Shown piece after piece: positions 1 to 5,564 of a stretch of 7,877 bases of DNA (positions are counted from its first letter, which is position 1; each line of letters begins with the position of its first letter). The DNA is taken from positions 1-7,877 of the forward strand of contig JAOQAL010000135.1 of NCBI GenBank assembly GCA_025963615.1, given 5' to 3'. The stretch is from Chitinophagaceae bacterium (lineage in GTDB: Bacteria > Bacteroidota > Bacteroidia > Chitinophagales > Chitinophagaceae). Made by a program: the position numbers and the translations under genes. The notes under the pieces were generated by a model. The model ran no database searches. It was not told the DNA's origin and saw only the letters and a list, made by a program, of their open reading frames with translations.

Positions 1-6
1 TCCCCG

Positions 7-29
7 CCTGTCCGGCCGGCAGGGTTTTT
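7..29 (+). terminator. Imperfect GC-rich hairpin followed by five T
   Basis: CCTG at 7-10 pairs with CAGG at 20-23. Inside, CC (12-13) pairs with GG (18-19), leaving T11 as a bulge and GGCC as the loop. T25-T29 follow directly. This is the first of three hairpin-plus-T units in a row, so it may help end a plus-strand transcript entering from the left. The core is close to the CCTGCCGGCAGG palindrome I recall as scattered through Bacteroidota intergenic DNA, so it may be a repeat rather than a dedicated terminator. Confidence 0.4.
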
Positions 30-54
30 CCCGATAGCCATCGGGACTTTTTTT
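29..54 (+). terminator. Rho-independent terminator-like hairpin (TCCCGAT stem)
   Basis: A perfect 7-bp stem, TCCCGAT (29-35) with ATCGGGA (40-46), closes a four-base loop AGCC and is followed by C and seven T (48-54). This has the form of an intrinsic terminator on the plus strand. It is one base away from the perfect palindrome TCCCGATAGCTATCGGGA. The gene it would serve lies outside the window. Confidence 0.6.
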
Positions 55-62
55 GTCGCAGA

Positions 63-92
63 TCCCGATCCCTATCGGGACTGCTTTTTTTT
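63..92 (+). terminator. Second copy of the TCCCGAT hairpin with eight T
   Basis: TCCCGAT (63-69) pairs with ATCGGGA (74-80) around the loop CCCT. CTGC and eight T (85-92) follow. The stem arms are identical to those of the hairpin at 29-46 and only the loop differs (AGCC against CCCT). The tail GACTGCTTTTT also occurs after the ABC permease gene (2704-2714). Confidence 0.6.
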
Positions 93-429
93 CCACAAAA
101 AAAAGTTAGTGAAAGTAAACCAAAAGCTCATAAGACATCCGAAAGCTCAAGGAGGATTTAAAAATGAATGGTGATCATATTGACCTTCGGGGTGATTTAA
201 AGCCATTTTCCATTTTGAATCTTTGCCAAGCCTGCTTTTATACCGATGTGAATATCTCTTACCTTGACGCCAATGGCATAAGGCGGGACAGACCCTCATT
301 ATCTTCCCTTTCTTTAATCCTTTTTGTAATATTTCCCTGTCGCAAAAGACCAATTGAGTACCACTATTTATCCATATCACAGGTTTTGCCAGTTTGAGTA
401 ACTTATATTTGACAGACTAATTTAATTTT
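93..429. other. Intergenic stretch with no recognisable gene
   Basis: Two overlapping antisense frames of 77 codons are open here (164-397 on plus, 147-380 on minus), and neither product resembles a family I know. The plus frame has an AAGGAGG at 149-155, eight bases before its ATG at 164. That would be a textbook ribosome site, but such sites are unusual in Bacteroidota. AAAGCTCA occurs twice (123-130, 142-149). The last part, from about 385, probably holds the promoter of the ABC operon. Coding capacity is doubtful; this may be decayed sequence. Confidence 0.5.
385..411 (+). promoter_or_regulatory. Candidate Bacteroidota-type promoter of the ABC operon
   Basis: TATATTTG at 404-411 matches the Bacteroidota -7 consensus TAnnTTTG exactly. 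It would start transcription near 416-418, about a dozen bases before the ATG at 430. The only upstream TTTG candidates (385-388, 393-396) leave a spacer of 15 bases or less, shorter than usual, so the -33 element is weak. The leader between 412 and 429 is A/T-rich and has no Shine-Dalgarno sequence. Confidence 0.35.
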
Positions 430-1368
430 ATGGCGCTTCTCGAACTTCATAATTTAAAAAAATATTACGCAACACAAAAGGCTGTTGATGATATCAGTTT
501 CTCCATTGAAAAAGGAAATATTTTTGGCTTGCTGGGCCCCAATGGAGCTGGTAAAACAACTTTACTCAGAATGATTACAGGGATTTTTTTCCCGGATGAG
601 GGAAAGATCATGTTTGATGGCAAAGAGTTCGATCCCCTGAATGACATTGCGAACATTGGCTACATGCCGGAAGAAAGAGGGTTATATAAAAAAATGAAAA
701 TCGGGGAACAGGCCCTTTACCTGGCCCGGCTAAAAGGATTAAGCAAGCAGGATGCCATGGCGCGTATTAAAGAATGGTTTATAAAATTCGAAATGCAAAG
801 CTGGTGGAATAAAAAAGTAGAAGATCTTTCGAAAGGGATGAGCCAGAAGCTGCAGTTTGTGACGACGGTTTTACATGAACCTAAACTGATTATCCTGGAT
901 GAACCCTTCAGCGGCCTGGATCCTGTAAATACCAACCTGATAAAAGACGAAATTTACAAGATGGCAAAAAAAGGAGCTACCATTATTTTCAGCACACACC
1001 GGATGGAGCAGGTGGAAGAAATTTGTGACCATATCATTCTTGTAAATAAAGGCAAAAAAATACTAGACGGAACAGTGCCGGCAGTAAAACAGGAATTCAA
1101 AGAAAACCTTTACCGGATAAGTTTTGCAGATAAGATACTGCCGGAGCACCTTGCCATTCATTTATTTGATGTAAAGGAAAGAACGGAGTCAGAATTGATA
1201 ATCAGGCGGGATCCGGCTTATAACAATAACGACATTTTGCAATACTTTATCAGCAAGGGGTTAGCCGTTAATTCATTCAATGAAATGCTGCCTTCCTTAA
1301 ATGACATTTTCATAAAATTGATCGAAGGAACGCCAACCGCCCGTCAATTTCAAACTATCACTGCTTAA
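430..1368 (+). CDS. ABC transporter ATP-binding protein, NatA-like (ABC-2 exporter ATPase)
   Basis: This is the cytoplasmic ATPase subunit of an ABC-2 type exporter, 312 residues long. Visible motifs are Walker A GPNGAGKT (residues 36-43), signature LSKGMSQK (133-140, in place of canonical LSGGQ), Walker B LIILDEP (153-159, with catalytic Glu158) and the switch His190. The region where the Q-loop glutamine is expected reads GYMPEERGLY (77-86), a substitution I recall as typical of the NatA-like group. After about residue 215 there is a C-terminal extension like the DUF4162-type tail of these ATPases. The membrane partner begins 9 bases downstream, so the two are surely cotranscribed. The exported substrate cannot be told from sequence: NatAB exports sodium ions, but relatives handle drugs, lipids or peptides. 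Confidence 0.93.
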   Translation: MALLELHNLKKYYATQKAVDDISFSIEKGNIFGLLGPNGAGKTTLLRMITGIFFPDEGKIMFDGKEFDPLNDIANIGYMPEERGLYKKMKIGEQALYLARLKGLSKQDAMARIKEWFIKFEMQSWWNKKVEDLSKGMSQKLQFVTTVLHEPKLIILDEPFSGLDPVNTNLIKDEIYKMAKKGATIIFSTHRMEQVEEICDHIILVNKGKKILDGTVPAVKQEFKENLYRISFADKILPEHLAIHLFDVKERTESELIIRRDPAYNNNDILQYFISKGLAVNSFNEMLPSLNDIFIKLIEGTPTARQFQTITA

Positions 1369-1377
1369 TATTATCTT

Positions 1378-2673
1378 ATGAACAAAATCGGCCTTGTTAT
1401 ACAACGCGAATATATTTCGCGGGTTAAGAAAAGATCTTTTTTAATCACTACCATACTGGTTCCGGTTATCATTATCGGTTTTTACGCGGCCATTATCGCC
1501 ATTTCGATCAGCGACAGTTCGGATACTTCTAAAATCGCGGTTATTGATGAAGGAAACCTGCTAAACAGTAAAATAGAAAAAAGCAATGGCGATAATACGT
1601 TATATAATTTTGTCACCGGGGAAACAGAAGAATCCTTTAAAACCAAGTATAAAAAACAAGGCTACAACTATTTTCTTTATATACCCAGACTGGACATTAA
1701 CCAGCCCACCGGCGTTAATCTCCATAGTGAATCCACTGTAAATATTACAACAAAATCCAAAGTTGAAAAACTGGTTAATAATGCGGTGCAGTCAAAACGA
1801 TTGCAGCAGGCAAATATGTCGGCCGATCAATACAAGGCAATTAATGCAGATGTAACTGTAGCTAATCCATTGGATTCTGGTAAAAAGAGTTCTGCCGGAG
1901 TGGCTTATGGCGTTTCGTTTGCCTGCGGCTTATTGATCTATATGATCCTGATGATTTATGGCACGATGGTCATGCGGGGTGTGATGGAAGAAAAGATTAA
2001 CCGCATTGCGGAAGTGATTGTAAGTTCTGTAAAACCTTTCCAGTTAATGCTGGGAAAAATTATCGGAATTGGACTGGTGGGCATTACTCAATTTGGCATC
2101 TGGATTATATTAATAGTTTGCCTGCAATTTTTATTACCGCTTATTTTTCCTTCGCTGGCGCAGCAAGCTCAACAGGTCGCCGGCGCCACTCCCTCGGGGG
2201 GAGCAGCTGCCAATTTCGTAGGAGTCATGAATGATCTCAAATCATTACCGATCGGTTTGATTGTTTTTTGCTTCCTGTTCTATTTTATAGGAGGTTATTT
2301 ATTATATGCATCCCTATTTGCCGCGATCGGAAGTGTAATCAGTGAAGATCAGCAGGAAGCACAACAACTGGTTTTCCCGGTCATGATGCCGATTATACTT
2401 TCGTTTGTCATTATGACCAAGGCCGTGGCAGAACCCAATAGCGGTCTGGCTATTTTTGGTAGCCTCTTTCCACTCACCTCCCCCATCGTTATGATGGGAC
2501 GAATTACGTATGATGTACCCTGGTGGCAATTAGCCACATCCATGATATTGCTGGTGCTTGGGTTTCTATTCTTTACCTGGCTTACAGCAAAAATATACCG
2601 CACGGGTATTTTACTGTATGGTAAAAAAGTTACCTGGAAAGAAATGATCAAATGGATCTTCCGACGCTCCTGA
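1378..2673 (+). CDS. ABC-2 type transporter permease, NatB-like
   Basis: This is the inner-membrane permease partner of the upstream ATPase, 431 residues. One membrane helix near the N-terminus (about 21-43) is followed by a large polar domain (about 45-170) that should lie outside the cytoplasm. About five more helices follow (roughly 176-198, 227-255, 290-318, 331-350 and 384-404). The stretch after helix 2, with MEEKINRIAEVIVSSV (203-218) and then FQLMLGKIIG (221-230), is the hallmark of the NatB/COG1668 group. A basic C-terminal tail with GILLYGKK (410-417) is also typical. The layout of one helix, outer domain and five helices fits the ABC-2 family. The start follows the ATPase stop by 9 bases with no Shine-Dalgarno sequence. 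Substrate unknown. Confidence 0.91.
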   Translation: MNKIGLVIQREYISRVKKRSFLITTILVPVIIIGFYAAIIAISISDSSDTSKIAVIDEGNLLNSKIEKSNGDNTLYNFVTGETEESFKTKYKKQGYNYFLYIPRLDINQPTGVNLHSESTVNITTKSKVEKLVNNAVQSKRLQQANMSADQYKAINADVTVANPLDSGKKSSAGVAYGVSFACGLLIYMILMIYGTMVMRGVMEEKINRIAEVIVSSVKPFQLMLGKIIGIGLVGITQFGIWIILIVCLQFLLPLIFPSLAQQAQQVAGATPSGGAAANFVGVMNDLKSLPIGLIVFCFLFYFIGGYLLYASLFAAIGSVISEDQQEAQQLVFPVMMPIILSFVIMTKAVAEPNSGLAIFGSLFPLTSPIVMMGRITYDVPWWQLATSMILLVLGFLFFTWLTAKIYRTGILLYGKKVTWKEMIKWIFRRS

Positions 2674-2689
2674 TTACGCGTTAATCCGC

Positions 2690-2714
2690 CTCCAACAGGT
2701 GGAGACTGCTTTTT
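2690..2714 (+). terminator. Possible weak terminator after the ABC operon
   Basis: CTCCA (2690-2694) pairs with TGGAG (2700-2704) around ACAGG. ACTGC and five T (2710-2714) follow. The stem is only 5 bp, so this would be weak alone. The shared tail GACTGCTTTTT with the hairpin at 63-92 and the position 17 bases after the permease stop support the call. Confidence 0.4.
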
Positions 2715-2775
2715 ATTACCCGAAAATTTCCCCATGTTAAAGTTTTCTTTATGCTTAAAATAATATTCCGTAATA

Positions 2776-2810
2776 CGAAATGAATCGTATATTTGATACG
2801 AAGAATTTCG
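2776..2810 (+). promoter_or_regulatory. 35-bp dyad overlapping a -7 promoter motif (candidate operator)
   Basis: Two 15-base arms (2776-2790 and 2796-2810) flank a 5-base centre ATTTG. Twelve of 15 positions pair, and the three that do not form one symmetric internal block (2782-2784 with 2802-2804). Outer arms are CGAAAT/ATTTCG and inner arms TCGTAT/ATACGA. TATATTTG at 2788-2795, an exact TAnnTTTG match, lies across the centre, so a dimeric regulator bound here would block the promoter. A smaller palindrome CGTAATACG (2769-2777) adjoins it, and ATACGAA recurs at 2773-2779 and 2796-2802. Transcription would start near 2800, about 50 bases before the ATG at 2851. No clear -33 TTTG is seen. Confidence 0.45.
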
Positions 2811-2850
2811 TCGAACCGGAAATTGCTTTTAACCTTAAAACTTATAAACC

Positions 2851-3657
2851 ATGGAATCGACAACTTTTAAAACCAACCGGTTACTATTATTATTACTTAT
2901 AACCGGGCTGGGTGCCATGCTGGTGGCCTGGCAGCAAAAACAAAAAAATCCCCAGTCACCTCCTGCCCCAAAAACATCAAACCTGGATACCATTCCCAAA
3001 AATAAAACGGATAAGGAACGGAAAATCCATAACCTGGATGAAGCGCTGGAAGAACTGGATCATGTGAACGTGGAGATTGACATGGAAAAACTGAATGTGG
3101 AACTGGCTAAAATAGGCCCCGAAGTACAAAAAGAAATGGCGAAGGCGGGAAAAGAAGTGGCCAAAGCGATAAAGGAAATTGACATGACAAAAATAAAAGC
3201 AGATGTGGATGCTTCAATGGCCAACATCGACTGGCCCAAAATAAAAGTGGATGTGGATGAATCCATAGCAAAAATAGACTGGGACAAAATGAAATTGGAA
3301 TTAAACAAAGTGAAAGAGATCCATTTGGACAAGTTGAACCTGGATATGAAAAATATAGAGATGGAGTTAAAGAAAATAAAACCGGAGTTAGAAAAGAATT
3401 TAAAAAATATAAAAGTAGATATTGAAAAAGCAAAAACAGAATTAAGAGAATATAAAAGCTTCGTCGATGAGCTTGAAAAGGACGGCCTGATCAATAAAAA
3501 AGAAGATTATACCATTAAACATAATAACGGTGAATTGATCATTAATGGTAAAATACAACCCAATGATACCTATAATAAATACCGGAGCTTTCTTGAAAAA
3601 CATAAAACCCTGGTTATTGAAAAATCAAACGACGATTTTAATATTGATAATGATTAA
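2851..3657 (+). CDS. Membrane-anchored helical repeat protein of unknown function
   Basis: I do not recognise a named gene. The 268-residue product begins with a short basic stretch and one hydrophobic segment (about 11-27) with no lipobox cysteine, so it is probably anchored in the inner membrane facing the periplasm. A Pro/Lys-rich linker follows (about 31-60), then a long charged helical region (60-205). Within it three 16-residue repeats start at 109, 125 and 141, each of the type xIDxxKhKxDVDxSxA (h hydrophobic), with a looser copy near 75. The C-terminus contains DGLI (211-214) and NGELIINGKIQP (226-237). I recall this pattern at the ends of some Bacteroidota M56/BlaR1-like peptidases and related envelope proteins, but no peptidase motif is present here. 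It stands alone between a possible terminator and a MITE-like element, with its own promoter dyad. Confidence 0.85.
   Translation: MESTTFKTNRLLLLLLITGLGAMLVAWQQKQKNPQSPPAPKTSNLDTIPKNKTDKERKIHNLDEALEELDHVNVEIDMEKLNVELAKIGPEVQKEMAKAGKEVAKAIKEIDMTKIKADVDASMANIDWPKIKVDVDESIAKIDWDKMKLELNKVKEIHLDKLNLDMKNIEMELKKIKPELEKNLKNIKVDIEKAKTELREYKSFVDELEKDGLINKKEDYTIKHNNGELIINGKIQPNDTYNKYRSFLEKHKTLVIEKSNDDFNIDND
3175..3318 (+). repeat. Three tandem 48-bp coding repeats
   Basis: Three consecutive 48-base units (3175-3222, 3223-3270, 3271-3318) encode the 16-residue repeats of the helical protein. The first two are clearest, sharing AAAATAAAAG followed by a GATGTGGATG block; the third has diverged in its second half. 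Sixteen residues is not a plain heptad period, so this is not an ordinary two-stranded coiled coil. Confidence 0.65.
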
Positions 3658-3696
3658 ACCTTAGCCTGCCTGCAGGAATGTAGCCATGAAAAACGC

Positions 3697-3835
3697 GGGG
3701 CTGGCTCAAAAGTGTAATTTTAAAACAATCCCCCAGAGATGTTGAGAAAGTAAAGATTGGTTCTGACAGTTCACCGCTTTGCGTTCTTTGCTTCTTCGCG
3801 GGCTTTGCGTGAAATATTACTTTTGAGACAGCCCC
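3697..3835. mobile_element. 139-bp MITE-like element with 17-bp terminal inverted repeats
   Basis: The left end GGGGCTGGCTCAAAAGT (3697-3713) and the inverted right end GGGGCTGTCTCAAAAGT (3819-3835) agree at 16 of 17 positions. The end sequence resembles terminal repeats I recall from DDE insertion sequences of the IS1182/IS5 kind, but no transposase is present. The interior has CTTTGCGT at 3777-3784 and 3803-3810 and CTTTGC at 3786-3791. No target duplication is obvious. It sits between convergent genes. T runs lie beyond both ends (TTTT at 3837-3840; on the minus strand TTTTT at 3693-3689), so its stem could terminate both transcripts. Confidence 0.6.
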
Positions 3836-3865
3836 CTTTTATTATCGCGTAACTGAAATCAATTA

Positions 3866-4264
3866 TCAATAATCAGAAAAATGTAATGGTGTTGGAGCGA
3901 GATCATAATCATTATTCGCAATCATCTCGATATTCAATTGAAAAGATTCATCCGTTTTGATCCTTACCTTTTCCTTTACCACTTTTTTAAAGCCTATTTT
4001 TTCAAAGACGAATTTATAAGTGCCGGGCTTTAAATCATCAAAAGCGTAATTGCCGGTATCATCACTGCTGACTACTTTCTCTTTTTTTGATTCCAGGTAA
4101 GCTGTAATGTTAACTTCCTTTACAGGTTTTCTAGTTTCTAACTGGATAACACTTCCGTTAATATCGTTTTTTTTACCGTTCCCTCCGGTCGTGGGATCCG
4201 TGGCATGAGCAAAACTGAATCCTAATAGCCCCATGCATATTAGCAGAATTAATTTTGGTCTCAT
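3866..4264 (-). CDS. Secreted carboxypeptidase-regulatory-like (transthyretin-like) domain protein
   Basis: This is a 132-residue protein if translation starts at the ATG at 4264. That start puts a clean signal peptide first: MRPK, then a hydrophobic core, then a likely cut after AHA (residues 20-22). The frame is open up to an ATG at 4312, but the extra 16 residues are Cys-rich and would spoil the signal peptide. The mature part is one CarboxypepD_reg-like beta-sandwich: INGSV, then PVKEVNITAY, then the typical DDTGNYAFDDLKPGTYKFVF core, ending in LNIEM. In Bacteroidota such domains usually begin SusC/TonB receptors or stand alone in small envelope proteins. This one stands alone, with no TonB plug or barrel. 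It lies 78 bases after the NMO gene on the same strand and may be cotranscribed. Exact function unknown. Confidence 0.8.
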   Translation of the reverse strand: MRPKLILLICMGLLGFSFAHATDPTTGGNGKKNDINGSVIQLETRKPVKEVNITAYLESKKEKVVSSDDTGNYAFDDLKPGTYKFVFEKIGFKKVVKEKVRIKTDESFQLNIEMIANNDYDLAPTPLHFSDY

Positions 4265-4342
4265 CGTACATGGTTTAATGCTTGTATGGCAAGCTGATTG
4301 ACAATCACACACTATAGCAATAGCCTCAATTGCGGAATAAAA

Positions 4343-5296
4343 TTATATCTTTTTAACCGGATTTATCAAGGCTTTACTGAACTCCTCCCACACTTTTTTT
4401 ACGATCTCGCCCGCCGGTAAAATACTATCTAAAACGGAACTAACCTGGCCTATTTCCAGTTCTCCCTCATCCAGGTCTCCTTCGAACATTCCTTTTTTGG
4501 CTCGGGATCTTCCCAATAGGCTGCTTAATTCCGCTACCGATGCACCGCGGAACTCGGCTTCCTGGACCTGCCGGAAAAATTTATTTTTAATAAGCCGCAC
4601 AGGAGTCAGTTGTTTCATTGACAAAATTGTGTCCCCTTCTGTTGCATTGATAACAGCCTTTTTAAAACTAATATGCGATGAAGCTTCTTCACTGGCCACA
4701 AAACGACTGCCCATCTGTACGCCTTCCGCACCCATAACCATAGCAGCGAGCATTTGCCTTCCTGTAGCTATTCCTCCTGCTGCAATTACCGGAATTTCCA
4801 CGGCATTCACAACCGCAGGTGTCAACACCATGGTGGTGGTTTCTTCTCTTCCATTATGCCCGCCTGCTTCAAATCCTTCCGCTACTACGGCATCGCAGCC
4901 GGCTTCTTCAGCCTTGCGGGCAAACTTACTGCTGCTAACTACATGCACAACGGTAATTCCTTTTTCCTTTAAAACACCCGTCCAGGTTTTGGGACTCCCC
5001 GCACTGGTAAAAACAATTTTTACCCTCTCCTCCATCACCACGGCAATATGCTTATCCAGATCCGGATATAGTAACGGAATATTGACTCCAAAAGGGTTTG
5101 AAGTGGCTGTTTTACATTTCCGGATATGCTCCCTTAACAGATCGGGGTACATCGAACCGCTACCAATTATACCCAAACCACCCGCGTTGCTGACAGCCGC
5201 AGCCAACCGCCAGCCGCTAGTCCAAACCATGCCGGCCTGGATGATGGGAAAGTCTATTCCAAAAAGTTGGGTGATACGATTCTTAAAATGGGTCAT
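4343..5296 (-). CDS. Nitronate monooxygenase / FabK-like FMN oxidoreductase
   Basis: This is a TIM-barrel flavoprotein of the NMO/2-nitropropane dioxygenase family, 317 residues, close to the usual length. The N-terminal pattern RITQLFGIDFPIIQAGM (7-23) and SNAGGLGIIGSG (36-47) match both NMO and the enoyl-ACP reductase FabK. The catalytic histidine region reads EGFEAGGHNG (140-149, His147). FMN phosphate contacts are expected at AAGGIATG (172-179) and MGSRFV (195-200). NMO oxidises alkyl nitronates using FMN and oxygen, whereas FabK reduces enoyl-ACP in fatty acid synthesis. Sequence alone does not separate them here; I favour a general NMO-type label because Bacteroidota generally use FabI. 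The ATG at 5296 gives the standard family N-terminus. No fatty acid genes are adjacent. Confidence 0.9.
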   Translation of the reverse strand: MTHFKNRITQLFGIDFPIIQAGMVWTSGWRLAAAVSNAGGLGIIGSGSMYPDLLREHIRKCKTATSNPFGVNIPLLYPDLDKHIAVVMEERVKIVFTSAGSPKTWTGVLKEKGITVVHVVSSSKFARKAEEAGCDAVVAEGFEAGGHNGREETTTMVLTPAVVNAVEIPVIAAGGIATGRQMLAAMVMGAEGVQMGSRFVASEEASSHISFKKAVINATEGDTILSMKQLTPVRLIKNKFFRQVQEAEFRGASVAELSSLLGRSRAKKGMFEGDLDEGELEIGQVSSVLDSILPAGEIVKKVWEEFSKALINPVKKI

Positions 5297-5355
5297 GACT
5301 GATGTGTTAGGGGCCAGGAGTCGTAGGCCGGAAGTAAAGATAGTTTTTAGTGAGA

Positions 5356-5383
5356 AGTTGGCCGTTGCCAGTCAGCAATCAGC
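5356..5383. repeat. Four degenerate heptamers of the AGTYRGC type
   Basis: AGTTGGC, CGTTGCC, AGTCAGC and AATCAGC follow one another without gaps. They lie upstream of the minus-strand NMO gene. Heptamer-like units may continue at 5401-5414 (AGTAGCC, ATTAGCA). This is a different repeat from the CATCYRG array 100 bases away, but with the same period. Confidence 0.5.
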
Positions 5384-5482
5384 CAAACCGTAAAAATGAA
5401 AGTAGCCATTAGCAAGTTGAAAGAAACTTTTTTGAATTCGAAGTTCCTTGGAATTTATTTCAGGAGAATTCAGAATCAATGT

Positions 5483-5559
5483 CATCTGGTATCTAGAATC
5501 CAGCATCTAGTATCTGATTTCCAGCATCTGGCATCTAGCATCCAGCATCCAGCATCTGT
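5483..5559. repeat. Tandem heptamer array, 11 units of CATCYRG
   Basis: Eleven contiguous 7-base units fill 77 bases. Four-base cores CATC or TATC and ends such as CAG, TAG or TGG recur, with CATCTAG, CATCCAG and CATCTGG the commonest units. Two units are diverged (AATCCAG, TTTCCAG). The array ends 5 bases from the stop codon of the nucleotidyltransferase (5565), so it lies in the 3' leader of that minus-strand transcript. Seven is not a multiple of three, so it does not encode a simple peptide repeat. Confidence 0.8.
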
Positions 5560-5564
5560 TCTAC

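Noticed and set aside
409..414. TTGACA resembling a sigma-70 -35 box before the ABC operon
   Set aside because: A -10 element at the normal spacing would fall inside the coding sequence, and the overlapping TATATTTG fits the Bacteroidota pattern better.
2349..2735. Minus-strand frames over the end of the permease gene
   Set aside because: They are antisense to conserved membrane helices of the ABC-2 permease and have no recognisable product.
3060..3494. 144-codon minus-strand frame (and another at 3107-3433) rich in Phe, Ser and Ile
   Set aside because: This is the complement of the Lys/Glu-rich repeat gene: AAA and GAA codons read backwards give Phe. It has no start context or family match.
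4265..4312. Sixteen extra N-terminal residues for the carboxypeptidase-regulatory-like protein
   Set aside because: The start at 4264 gives a normal signal peptide directly. The upstream extension is Cys-rich and would place polar residues before the hydrophobic core.
4497..5393. 298-codon open frame on the plus strand
   Set aside because: It lies wholly antisense to the NMO/FabK-like gene, whose family motifs are unmistakable. The product is low in information (Ser, Ala, Thr, Pro rich) and matches nothing known.
5483..5559. Heptamer array as a CRISPR array
   Set aside because: Units are 7 bases and contiguous, with no spacers of 25-40 bases and no cas genes nearby.
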